Shown piece by piece: positions 54,463 through 62,723 of a DNA stretch of 64,000 bases; the stretch's first letter is position 1; each line of letters begins with the position of its first letter. The position numbers and the translations under genes are program-made. The notes under the pieces were generated by a model that searched no databases, was not told where the DNA came from, and saw only the letters and a program-made list of their open reading frames with translations. Source of the stretch: QWHO01 sp021404945 (GTDB lineage: Bacteria; Vulcanimicrobiota; Xenobia; Xenobiales; QWHO01); contig CAUJEN010000192.1 in the NCBI GenBank assembly GCA_963169765.1, forward strand, positions 62,001 through 126,000, in the 5' to 3' direction.

Positions 54463-55665
54463 TCAAGCCGATGGCCTTTCGTCCCGATAGATCCTTGGCA
54501 CGACAGTCGGGATGCGGGTGACCACTTCGTAGTTGATGGTACCGCTCCAGCCTGCCACTTCCTCGGCTGACACGCGTTGCTGACCCTGACGGCCGATCAG
54601 GACCACCTCGTCGCCTGGGGCTGCGTCTGGAACGTCGGTCACGTCGACCATGGTCATATTCATGCACACCCGGCCGACGACTCGCGCTCTCTGGCCCCTG
54701 ATCAGGACCTCCCCGCAGTTGGAGAGGCTCCGGTCATAGCCTTCGGCGTAGCCCAGGGGTAGAATGGCCAGCCTGGTAGGCCGTTGAGTGCGGAAGGTGC
54801 AGCCGTAGCCCACCGAGGCTCCCTGGGGAACGTCCTTGACCTGGGCGGCCACCGTTTTAAAGCTCAGGGCCGGGCGAAGAAAGTCCTCGCGAACTTCGTC
54901 CCCGGCCGAGAACTGTCGGTTGAGGGCGTGCAGGAGGTCTTGCCCACCCGATAGGAGCAGCAGTCGGGTCTCCTCAGCGGGCCAGAGGCCGTAGAGCGTG
55001 ATTCCGGCTCGAACCAGGTCGAAGCGGGTTGCCTCCAGCAGAAGTCCGGCGGCACTGGCTGCTATGTGCCGCACTCGGGGACGAAATCCCTGGGCGGCCA
55101 GCTCCGCCAGGCAGCCCTGAAAACTTTGATACTGCCGCAGAGTGTAGCTCTGGTCCAGCCCTTCGGCGTCGGCCAGGTGGCTGTAGACGCCTTCGAGCTC
55201 GAGGTTGGGCATGGCCATGACCGCCCGGGCGAACTCCAGGGCCTGCTCGGCGGGTACACTCAGGCGCGAGAGCCCGGTATCCACCTTCAAGTGGATGCGA
55301 GCCGACTTGCCCATGGCGGCGGCTCTGGCCGACAGATGCCGGGCCAGGCCCAGCTCGTGCACGGGCAGCGACAGGTCGGCCTGCAAGGCCCGCTCCATTT
55401 CCGTCTCGATCACTGGCCCGAGCACCACGATGGGCTTCATGAGACCTGCCTGGCGTAGTTTGAGGCCCTCCTGGGCGGTCACCACTCCCAGTCCCCAGGC
55501 TCCCTCCTCCACGGCGACTCTCGCCACAGGCAGAAGACCGTGTCCGTATGCTTCGCTCTTGACCACAGCCAGGATGCCGGTAGGGTGGATCCGCTCTTGC
55601 AGCCGTCGGAAGTTATGCCGGATGGCCCCCAGGTCGACCTCCACCCAGTATTTGTGCTCGCTCAC
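54463..55665 (-). CDS. alr: Alanine racemase
   Basis: The 400-residue PLP enzyme has the PLP-Lys motif LAVVKSEAYGHGL (Ser-Glu instead of the usual Ala-Asp), HLKVDTGLSRLSV, and the catalytic Tyr region ASVGYGCTFRT, with the C-terminal VGRVCMNMTMVDVTD motif. It supplies D-alanine for peptidoglycan. The ATG overlaps the lysS stop (ATGA), so both genes are coupled. Length and residues look functional. Confidence 0.95.
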   Translation of the reverse strand: MSEHKYWVEVDLGAIRHNFRRLQERIHPTGILAVVKSEAYGHGLLPVARVAVEEGAWGLGVVTAQEGLKLRQAGLMKPIVVLGPVIETEMERALQADLSLPVHELGLARHLSARAAAMGKSARIHLKVDTGLSRLSVPAEQALEFARAVMAMPNLELEGVYSHLADAEGLDQSYTLRQYQSFQGCLAELAAQGFRPRVRHIAASAAGLLLEATRFDLVRAGITLYGLWPAEETRLLLLSGGQDLLHALNRQFSAGDEVREDFLRPALSFKTVAAQVKDVPQGASVGYGCTFRTQRPTRLAILPLGYAEGYDRSLSNCGEVLIRGQRARVVGRVCMNMTMVDVTDVPDAAPGDEVVLIGRQGQQRVSAEEVAGWSGTINYEVVTRIPTVVPRIYRDERPSA

Positions 55666-57164
55666 CCCTCCTGGCGGGGCCGCAGCAGCGGGAACAGGAT
55701 GACGTCGCGGATGGAGGGCTTGCCGGTCAAAAGCATGATCATCCGGTCGATGCCGATGCCCAGGCCTCCGGTGGGGGGCATGCCGTACTCCAGGGCGGTC
55801 AGGAAGTCCTCATCCAGTGGGTGGGCCTCCTCGTCCACGTCCTTGAGGGCTTGCTGCTCTTCGAAACGCACCCGCTGGTCATCGGGGTCGTTCAACTCGG
55901 AGAAGGCGTTGGCGATCTCCGAGCCGCAGCAGAAAAGCTCGAAGCGGTAGGTCAGGCCAGAGTCCTCGGTCTGGCGCTTGGCCAGCGGCGAGAGCTCGAC
56001 CGGGTAATCGAGCACGAAGGTTGGCTGGATCAGATGCTCTTGCACGGTGGCCTCGAAAATCTTGTCCATAGCGTGTCCGGGCGAAGTCTTGACGGGCAGA
56101 TGCACTTCGAACTTCTCGGCCAGCTCACGGCGTCTCTTCTCGTCGCGTAGCTCGTGGACGCCGGCTCCAGCGTGCTCCCTGAGCAGCTCATCCATGGTCG
56201 CCCGCCGGAAGGGCGGCAAGAGCGAGATGGAGCGATCGGCGAACTCGACCTGATGGGTGCCAAGGACCTCCCGGCAGGCGCAGTCGATGATGCCTTCGGT
56301 GATCTCCATCATCCCATGGTAGTCGGTGTAGGCCTGGTAGAGCTCGAGCATGGTGAACTCGGGATTGTGGCGAGTGGAGATGCCTTCGTTGCGGAAAATG
56401 CGCCCGATCTCGTAGACTTTCTCCAGGCCTCCCACGATGCAGCGCTTGAGGTAGAGCTCGGTGGCGATGCGGAGGTAGAGCTGCAGGTCGAGCGCGTTGT
56501 GGTGGGTGATGAACGGGCGCGCCGCGGCTCCACCCGCCAGGGTGGTCATGGTGGGGGTCTCGACTTCGTAGAAGCCAAGGCCGTCCAGGTAACGGCGAAT
56601 GGCCGAAAGGATCCGGCTGCGCTGGATGAAGGTCTGGCGAACTTCGGCGTTGTGGAGCAGGTCAGCATAGCGCTGGCGATACTTGAGCTCGACGTTGCGC
56701 AAGCCTTTCCACTTGTCGGGTGGCGGCCGCAAGGCTTTGGATAGCACGCGCCAACTGGTGACCTGGAGCGACAGCTCGCCGCGACGGGTGCGAAAGATGC
56801 TGCCCTCGACCCCCAGCACGTCCCCCAGGTCGACCTTTCTGAGCAACTCGTAGCTGTCGGCCAGGAGATCGATCTTGAAATAGAGCTGGAGCTTTCCAGT
56901 GACGTCTACGAGATCCCAGAACATGACCTTGCCCTGGCCCCGTTGGGACGCGATTCGGCCGGCCAGTCGGGCCACTCCTCCGTGCTGGTCAGGCTCCAGA
57001 TCGGCATAACGTTGCTGGATCTCAGCCACGGTTGCGGAACGATCAAATCGCTCGCCGTAGGGGTCCATTCCGGCGTCCCGGAGGGCTTCCAGGTTGGCCC
57101 GGCGGACCCGTCGGTGCTCGCTGTCGTCTTCCTCGGTTTGCGGGGTTGTTTCTTCTTCGGACAT
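55662..57164 (-). CDS. lysS: Lysyl-tRNA synthetase, class II
   Basis: The 500-residue protein has an N-terminal OB-fold anticodon-binding domain (VARLAGRIASQRGQGKVMFW) and class II motifs: motif 2 VGGLEKVYEIGRIFRNEGIS and motif 3 GLGIGIDRMIMLLTG. It charges tRNA-Lys. It is the first gene of the lysS-alr pair and is complete; the start codon is followed by a 12-residue acidic leader. Confidence 0.97.
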   Translation of the reverse strand: MSEEETTPQTEEDDSEHRRVRRANLEALRDAGMDPYGERFDRSATVAEIQQRYADLEPDQHGGVARLAGRIASQRGQGKVMFWDLVDVTGKLQLYFKIDLLADSYELLRKVDLGDVLGVEGSIFRTRRGELSLQVTSWRVLSKALRPPPDKWKGLRNVELKYRQRYADLLHNAEVRQTFIQRSRILSAIRRYLDGLGFYEVETPTMTTLAGGAAARPFITHHNALDLQLYLRIATELYLKRCIVGGLEKVYEIGRIFRNEGISTRHNPEFTMLELYQAYTDYHGMMEITEGIIDCACREVLGTHQVEFADRSISLLPPFRRATMDELLREHAGAGVHELRDEKRRRELAEKFEVHLPVKTSPGHAMDKIFEATVQEHLIQPTFVLDYPVELSPLAKRQTEDSGLTYRFELFCCGSEIANAFSELNDPDDQRVRFEEQQALKDVDEEAHPLDEDFLTALEYGMPPTGGLGIGIDRMIMLLTGKPSIRDVILFPLLRPRQEG

Positions 57165-57219
57165 CCGCCTGCATTTCCAAGCCGTGGCGGGGTTTCCTGT
57201 CAGGGCGACCGCAGCTTGC

Positions 57220-58128
57220 TTAAGCCGTCGAAGGGGGGACCTCTCTCAGATCGACTACCCTCGGCTTGAGCCCCAGCCTGGTGGTCAGCTCGGCATAGTC
57301 GCCTCCCAGGGCCACCAGGGCCGCCTCCAACACGTTGGTGCCGAATGAGCGGCCGCTCAGCTCGGGGGTCGTGGTCACCAGCCAGTGCACACCTCGATTG
57401 TGCAGCTCCTGCACGTCCCGGGCCGTGACCGTGTTGGTCAGGACCGTCTTTCCTTCGAGTCGATCGGGCATGCGCCGGCGGATGAAGTGGAAGTCGCCCG
57501 CCAGGACTTCGGCCTCCTGATAGTAGGGACCAGTCAGACTATCCGGCCTGATCTCCGACTGCTTTTTTCCAATTGGATAGACCAGGCTGATGGGGAGCTT
57601 GCAGATTTCCGGCAAGAGTTTGCGGGCGTAGCTCTCCAGCTCTTCCAGGCTGGTGATCGGCTTGTTCACGCCCAGCGTAAAGATCATGTCCCCGAACACC
57701 ACTCGGGCTCCGGCCTTGAGGAGGGCCTCAGCCATCCCGAAGCGGTCCAGGGCGCACACCATGAGAGTTTTGCGCCCCGCCAGGGGGACTTGACCGTCGC
57801 TTACGAGCCACTCCACCGCTGAGCGCTCCAGCGTGTCCTTCAGCCCGCTCCCGTCCACCACCGGAGTCTTCTTGACCACCTGCATGAGCCGCAATCCGTC
57901 TCGCAGGGTGTAGGTCTCCTGGCGGGTGCGCAGGTAGACGTCGACGCCTCCGAGGCCGATGGCGTCCACGGTCCCATCCAGCTCTTCGAGCAGGGAGCGG
58001 GCCCGGTCCAGGTCTCCATCGGTACCCACACGGCGCAGCCAGAAGCGTTGGCCCAGAAACTCGGTTTCTGCCTCGTGGTCGCGTTCCGAGCTGCCCAGAC
58101 TGACGCTGACGATTCGCCGCAGACTCAC
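57220..58128 (-). CDS. Conserved protein of the acyl-ACP-reductase cluster
   Basis: The 302-residue protein begins RRIVSVSLGSSERDHEAE and has a VDAIGLGGVDVYL segment, DRFGMAEALLKAGARVVFGD and a C-terminal TTPELSGRSFGTNVLEAALVA. I recall close relatives carrying the automatic name quinate 5-dehydrogenase, but I see no Rossmann glycine motif, so that name is doubtful. Its start overlaps the stop of the acyl-ACP-reductase-like gene (58125-59228) by 4 bp, implying coupled expression and a shared pathway. It may be a partner or regulator of the reductase. Confidence 0.6.
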   Translation of the reverse strand: MSLRRIVSVSLGSSERDHEAETEFLGQRFWLRRVGTDGDLDRARSLLEELDGTVDAIGLGGVDVYLRTRQETYTLRDGLRLMQVVKKTPVVDGSGLKDTLERSAVEWLVSDGQVPLAGRKTLMVCALDRFGMAEALLKAGARVVFGDMIFTLGVNKPITSLEELESYARKLLPEICKLPISLVYPIGKKQSEIRPDSLTGPYYQEAEVLAGDFHFIRRRMPDRLEGKTVLTNTVTARDVQELHNRGVHWLVTTTPELSGRSFGTNVLEAALVALGGDYAELTTRLGLKPRVVDLREVPPSTA

Positions 58129-59228
58129 CCGCCCAGCACGACCATTCCGCGTCGCCGGGCCTTCTGCCGTTCGTAGCGAACCTCGTCGAGCTTCTCGCGG
58201 GTCACGGGTTGGTCAAAGGCTCGGAAACCCGCCAGGCGGAATCCGTGCCTGCGGGCCAGGGCGGCGATCTCCTCCACGCGCTCGAAGTCCAGGCCTCGTC
58301 CGATGCTGAAGTCCTCGGAGCGTCCCTCCATGGTGAGCGTCATGGTTTCGGCCATGCAGGCCAGGCAGAGTCCGGGCGGGTAGCCGAAGTCAAAATTGAA
58401 CTCCGGGTTGCCTGGAGCCACGACCACTCCCCCCTCGATCACCAGCACGTCCCGGCGTGTTCGGGCTACCTCGCGGCAAACGTCGTGAGGCAGGGCGACA
58501 TCGCAAACGATGGCGCCCGGCCTGAGGGCATGGGGCGCGATGATGCCTCCTCCCGAGGAGGTTGCGCTGATGACGATATCGGCTGACATCAAGCCCCGTT
58601 CCAGGTCGGTTTCAAGTCCCACCGCCGCCCGGCTCTCGCGGTGGATCCTCTCGGCCAGGTGCTGCAGGCGCGACTTGGAGCGGGCCACTAGAATCAGGCG
58701 GCCGACCTGTCGGGCCAGAATGCGAGCGCACACGCTTCCGATCGAGCCGGTGGCACCCACCACGGCCACACTCGCGTCCCGAACGTCCAGATCGAGGGTG
58801 CGAGCAGCCTCCAGGGTTCCGGCGATGGCTGTGCTGACGGTGTAGGAGTTGCCGCTGGTCACGCCCACTCGCAGGTCGTCGGCCACCACGCGGCCTGCCC
58901 CACCGACCACGGAAGTATATCCTCCCAGACCCACCATCGAGGCGCCCAGCTCCTGGCCCAGCCTGGCTCCCTCCAAAACTCGTCGCTCCACCTCGCTTCG
59001 CTGCAGTTGCAAGAACTGGGCCGGGAGTAAGGGGATGCACACGAATTCCCCCACGATCTCTTGACCGGTGGCCGCTGAGCGCACGCCAGTGATGGTGGAG
59101 GCATGATAAGGGGGCATCCACTCCAGGATCTTGGCGACCAGAGCCTCGCGTTTGCCGGCCGCGCGAGGAGCGTAGCGCACCACGTCCTGGATGCCCAGGG
59201 GATGGATCAAGAAGGCAAATCGATTCAC
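58125..59228 (-). CDS. Long-chain acyl-[ACP] reductase-like protein (AAR family)
   Basis: The 367-residue protein aligns with cyanobacterial AAR: Rossmann motif VAVVGATGSIGSVCARIL at residues 154-171, FTTG-like VTSGNSYTVSTAIAGTLEAA, and LCLACMAETMTLTMEG, whose Cys291 matches the catalytic Cys of AAR (FACFAEAM). AAR reduces acyl-ACP or acyl-CoA to fatty aldehyde with NADPH. Its neighbours are a START-fold protein (4-bp overlap) and a class III aminotransferase; no aldehyde-deformylating oxygenase is in the window, so alkane synthesis is not indicated. Confidence 0.8.
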   Translation of the reverse strand: MNRFAFLIHPLGIQDVVRYAPRAAGKREALVAKILEWMPPYHASTITGVRSAATGQEIVGEFVCIPLLPAQFLQLQRSEVERRVLEGARLGQELGASMVGLGGYTSVVGGAGRVVADDLRVGVTSGNSYTVSTAIAGTLEAARTLDLDVRDASVAVVGATGSIGSVCARILARQVGRLILVARSKSRLQHLAERIHRESRAAVGLETDLERGLMSADIVISATSSGGGIIAPHALRPGAIVCDVALPHDVCREVARTRRDVLVIEGGVVVAPGNPEFNFDFGYPPGLCLACMAETMTLTMEGRSEDFSIGRGLDFERVEEIAALARRHGFRLAGFRAFDQPVTREKLDEVRYERQKARRRGMVVLGG

Positions 59229-59668
59229 TGACCGGACCCTTCGATGCGCTTCTTCATCCCCTGCAGCATCATCTCGGAGTTCTCACCCACTTTTTCGTGG
59301 AGGGTGGGGCCGATGAGGGCGGTTAGCTCGGGAATGCCGAAGTCGTAGTCGACCCCCAGAACCACCTCGGTGCCAATCCCGGTCGAGCGAAAGGTCCAGG
59401 AGCCCTCGAACTTGTCCAGGTCGCCTTCCACCAGGCGATAGTCGATGCGATGGTTCTGGTCGTCGAAGACATCCTTTTCGGTCCACAGGATGGGTGTGCC
59501 CTCGACACTGGTCACCCATTCGGTCAGGGTGGTGTTTCCCTCGCGGGAGATGACCTTGACGCTCTTCACGTCGGGCATGAACTCCGGGTAGCGCTCCATG
59601 TCCCTGGCCAGGGCGTAGACCGACTCGATGTCCCCGCAAATCACGATGCTGCGCTCCACGTAGGGCAT
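59225..59668 (-). CDS. SRPBCC/START-like (COQ10/polyketide cyclase family) protein
   Basis: The ~147-residue protein starts at ATG 59668, 1 nt after the aminotransferase stop; the longer frame to 59776 is antisense-like. YVERSIVICGDIESVYALAR, YPEFMPDVKSVKVI, and a C-terminal amphipathic helix (GENSEMMLQGMKKRIE) define the helix-grip fold. Such domains bind lipids or quinones in a hydrophobic pocket. Between an aminotransferase and an acyl-ACP reductase, it could carry the fatty intermediate. Confidence 0.8.
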   Translation of the reverse strand: MPYVERSIVICGDIESVYALARDMERYPEFMPDVKSVKVISREGNTTLTEWVTSVEGTPILWTEKDVFDDQNHRIDYRLVEGDLDKFEGSWTFRSTGIGTEVVLGVDYDFGIPELTALIGPTLHEKVGENSEMMLQGMKKRIEGSGQ

Positions 59669-59669
59669 G

Positions 59670-60950
59670 TCAGCTTTCCTTCGCGGCGAATCGCTCGGCT
59701 GTGCGCCGGGCTGCTTCGCGGAAGGCAGCCAGGCAGCGGTCGACTTCCTCCGGGCTGACCGTGAGGGGGGGCTCAAAGCGAATCACCCGGGGTTGGTTCA
59801 GCGTATGCACCGCGATCACTCTCTGCCTGGCCATCTCCACAATGAAGCTGCCTCCGAAGGCCTCTTCTTGCAGCTCAACACCGAGCATCAAGCCGAGACC
59901 TCGCACCTGGCTGATCAACCAGGGATAGTCTGACCAGACACTCTGGAGTCCGGCCCGCAGGCGTTCGCCCAGCTCCCGGGCGCGGTCGCTCAACCGGTCC
60001 CTTTGCAGCACCTCCAAAGTGGCCAGGGCAGCGGCGCAGGCCAGCGGGTTCCCCCCAAAGGTGCTCGTGTGCAGGAGGGGCCGGCCCTTGAAGGACTGCC
60101 ACACCTCCGGTGATCCCATGAAAGCGCCGATGGGCATCACCCCTCCACCCAGGGCCTTGGCCAGGACCAGGATGTCGGGCTCCACTCCCCAGTGCTCCAC
60201 GGCGAACATCCGTCCCGTGCGTCCCAGGCCTGTTTGCACTTCATCGGCGATGAGCAGGGCTCCCGTCCGGGTGCACAGGGCACGGGCCCCGTCCAGATAA
60301 CCCTCGGGTGCCACGTGGATCCCCCCCTCACCCTGCACGGGCTCGAGGATGACAGCCGCCGTCTGCTCGGTGACAGCCTTCTCCAGGGCAGCCAGGTCGC
60401 CGAACGGAACGTGGCTTACTCCGGGGATGAGCGGCTCGAACGGATCGCGATAGGTCTTGCGTCCGGAAACCGACAGGCTGCCCAGGCTCTTGCCGTGGTA
60501 GGCTTGCTCGGCTGCCACGAAGCCTTGTCGCCCGGTGTGCAGCCGGGCCAGCTTGAGGGCCCCCTCCACGGCTTCTGTTCCCGAGTTGGCGAAGAAGCTG
60601 TACTGCAGGCGGCCGGGAGCTACCGCGGCCAGAGCCCCTGCCAGGCGGGCCTGGAGCGGGTTGAGGAAGACCCGTGCCGAGAGGGGCTGGGTTGCAAGTT
60701 GAGCCTGAACGGCCGCCACCACTTCGGGATGGCGGTGGCCCAGATTGAAGACGCCATATCCGCCGGCGAAGTCGAGATAGTCATGGCCCTCGTGGTCCCA
60801 CACCAGCGAGCCCGAGGCGCTCTGCTCCAACGTCCCGAGCCCGCTGAACTTGATGAGGCGGGCCAGATCAGGGCTCAGATGCTCGCGGTATAGCCTCGAG
60901 ATTTCCTGGATGTCCAGCCAGGGACTATGCGGAGCCACTTTTAGCGTCAC
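59670..60950 (-). CDS. Class III aminotransferase
   Basis: The 426-residue PLP enzyme has the cofactor-binding segment NSGTEAVEGALKLAR, LEPVQGEGG, ADEVQTGLGRTG (Asp236) and the Schiff-base Lys265 in LVLAKALGGGVMPIG. The overall pattern is close to putrescine/ornithine/omega-amino-acid transaminases, which convert aldehydes to primary amines and back. It is first in the four-gene leftward cluster with the START-like protein and acyl-ACP reductase. A fatty aldehyde as amino acceptor is an attractive inference. Confidence 0.88.
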   Translation of the reverse strand: MTLKVAPHSPWLDIQEISRLYREHLSPDLARLIKFSGLGTLEQSASGSLVWDHEGHDYLDFAGGYGVFNLGHRHPEVVAAVQAQLATQPLSARVFLNPLQARLAGALAAVAPGRLQYSFFANSGTEAVEGALKLARLHTGRQGFVAAEQAYHGKSLGSLSVSGRKTYRDPFEPLIPGVSHVPFGDLAALEKAVTEQTAAVILEPVQGEGGIHVAPEGYLDGARALCTRTGALLIADEVQTGLGRTGRMFAVEHWGVEPDILVLAKALGGGVMPIGAFMGSPEVWQSFKGRPLLHTSTFGGNPLACAAALATLEVLQRDRLSDRARELGERLRAGLQSVWSDYPWLISQVRGLGLMLGVELQEEAFGGSFIVEMARQRVIAVHTLNQPRVIRFEPPLTVSPEEVDRCLAAFREAARRTAERFAAKES

Positions 60951-60995
60951 GGGGTTCGCCGCCTTCGTCGAATGGTGGGGCGACTCCTGTGCTGC

Positions 60996-61760
60996 TCAGC
61001 TGACGTTGCGTCGGTACAACAAACGGATCCCCTCCAGTACAAGGTCGCTCTCCACAACGCTGATGGTGCGGGACAGGCTCGAGACCAGGGGCGCCAGGCC
61101 GCCTGTGGCCCCCACCTTGAGGTCAGGCCGTTCCAGGTGCTCACGGATGCGGTCGACCATGCCGTCGATCATGGCTACGTGACCCAGCAGCAGTCCGGCC
61201 TGGAGACTGTGCACGGTGTTGGTGCCGAACGGGCGGGGAGGGGGCTCCATGCGGATGCCCGGAAGGTGGGGGGCCCGGCGACTGATCGCGTCTACCGAGA
61301 TCTCCAGTCCGGGAGCGATGATTGTGCCCAGAAAGGCACCCTCGGAAGAGAGGACCGAGAGGGTGGTGGCCGTGCCCAGGTCCACGACCACCACAGGCAG
61401 GCCCCAGCGCTCCCGGGCAGCCACCGCGCCTGCGATCAAGTCCGCGCCGACCTCGGCGGGGCGATCGACCTGCAGGGTCAGGCCCAGCTCCAGGCGGGCG
61501 CTGATGAACCTGGGATGGTGGCCCAGGTAGCGCTGACAGGCTTCCTCAATGCGGGTAGCCAGCTCGGGCACGACGTTGGAGACGCCCACTCCTTCGACCT
61601 GGTCGGGGCCGGCCCCGGTCTGGGCCAGCAGGCTTTTGAGGAGCAGTCCGTATTCGTCGGCCGTTTGTTGGCGGTTGGTGTGCAGTCGGTAGCTATGGGC
61701 AAGCTTCTCGCCCCGGTAGAGACCCAGAACCAGGTTGGTGTTGCCGATGTCCAGCACCAT
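60996..61760 (-). CDS. coaX: Type III pantothenate kinase
   Basis: The ~254-residue protein has the ASKHA motifs: VLDIGNTNLVLGLYRGEKL, VDLGTATTLSVLSSEG, APGLEISVDAISRRAPHLP and GATGGLAPLV. It phosphorylates pantothenate as the first step of coenzyme A synthesis. ATG 61760 is chosen; TTG 61772 is an alternative. The adjacent upstream gene (61779-62306) looks like a pantothenate importer, which supports the assignment. Confidence 0.93.
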   Translation of the reverse strand: MVLDIGNTNLVLGLYRGEKLAHSYRLHTNRQQTADEYGLLLKSLLAQTGAGPDQVEGVGVSNVVPELATRIEEACQRYLGHHPRFISARLELGLTLQVDRPAEVGADLIAGAVAARERWGLPVVVVDLGTATTLSVLSSEGAFLGTIIAPGLEISVDAISRRAPHLPGIRMEPPPRPFGTNTVHSLQAGLLLGHVAMIDGMVDRIREHLERPDLKVGATGGLAPLVSSLSRTISVVESDLVLEGIRLLYRRNVS

Positions 61761-61778
61761 CAAGAGGCCCAATCGACT

Positions 61779-62306
61779 TTACCTGCGCTTTCTTCTTCTT
61801 TGGCTGTAGATCAAGACGACGATGGGGAAGGCCACCATTTCGGCCGTGATCCATTCGGCCGAGCCGTGCAAGAGAGCCATCGGGGCCAATTCTTCGAACG
61901 TATTGTGGCCTCGCATGATGGCTACCAGACAGACGCCCAGGGTATTGGTCCAGGAGCCGGCCATCACGGCCACCAGGGCGGCAAGACTGTTGCGAGCGCT
62001 GGAGTTGGCCCGGAGCTCGCGGACCAGCGCGAAGGCACCTGCGGCCGCAGGACCGATCAGCAGGCGAGGCAACAGTTGAACCACCGGATCGGCTGGGTCG
62101 TAGTGAAGCAAGCAGACGGCCCCAAAAACCAGGCCGACCAGACTTCCGGCCAGGGGCCCATCCAGGATGGCAGCCAGGATGACGGGGATGTGCAGGAGCG
62201 TGAAGGCGCTGCCGGGGTCGTCGGCCACCTCCAGAAATCCCAGACCGCTCACTCCCAGAACGGCGGTCACCAGCAGCATGGTGGTGGTGGTTGTGAACCG
62301 TTTCAT
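61779..62306 (-). CDS. ECF transporter S component, probably for pantothenate
   Basis: The ~175-residue membrane protein has five to six hydrophobic helices and the ECF-S pattern FTLLHIPVILAAILDGPLAGSL-VGLVFGAVCLL. It ends in a basic tail (YSQRRRKRR). It lies immediately upstream of coaX on the same strand, so pantothenate is the likely vitamin (PanT-like). The shared EcfAAT module is not in the window; FolT (10687-11226) would use the same module. Confidence 0.78.
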   Translation of the reverse strand: MKRFTTTTTMLLVTAVLGVSGLGFLEVADDPGSAFTLLHIPVILAAILDGPLAGSLVGLVFGAVCLLHYDPADPVVQLLPRLLIGPAAAGAFALVRELRANSSARNSLAALVAVMAGSWTNTLGVCLVAIMRGHNTFEELAPMALLHGSAEWITAEMVAFPIVVLIYSQRRRKRR

Positions 62307-62370
62307 CAAGCCTTCGGGGCGGGTTCGGGGCCGGCGGCGGGGTTCTCCTCCTGGCCCGGTCGGAGGAGGC

Positions 62371-62721
62371 TCAGGCTCCGTTCAGCGGCTCGTGGCGGGT
62401 TTCTTCCTCGAGGTCGTCTTCCTGGTCGGGCGGAGCATCGTCCTCGCGTTGGTGGTGCATGGCCTCCAGAAAGGCCTCATCATACTCGCTGATCAGATCG
62501 CGCAGGTTCAAGAGCGCCATGCGGAGCCCGGCCAGCTCGTCGAAAAGGCTCTCTTCCGACTCCCCCGTCAGGCGAGGCAGCACTTCCGTGTAGAGTTGCT
62601 TGGCCAGCACCATCACCTCGGCGATGCGATAGGCAACGGCTTCGCGGTCACCTGGACGCAGGCACTCCTCCTGTTTCATCCGGCTGAAGAGGCTCCTGGT
62701 GATCGTGACTTCCGGTTCCAC
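62371..62721 (-). CDS. Hypothetical helical protein next to nuoN
   Basis: The ~116-residue product starts at GTG 62721, 2 nt after the nuoN stop; the frame is open into nuoN up to 62766. It is helical (VAYRIAEVMVLAKQLYTEVL, DELAGLRMALLNLRDLISEY) with an acidic C-terminus (PPDQEDDLEEE). No family recognised. The close spacing suggests cotranscription with the nuo genes and the PanT-like gene. Confidence 0.6.
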   Translation of the reverse strand: MEPEVTITRSLFSRMKQEECLRPGDREAVAYRIAEVMVLAKQLYTEVLPRLTGESEESLFDELAGLRMALLNLRDLISEYDEAFLEAMHHQREDDAPPDQEDDLEEETRHEPLNGA

Positions 62722-62723
62722 GG

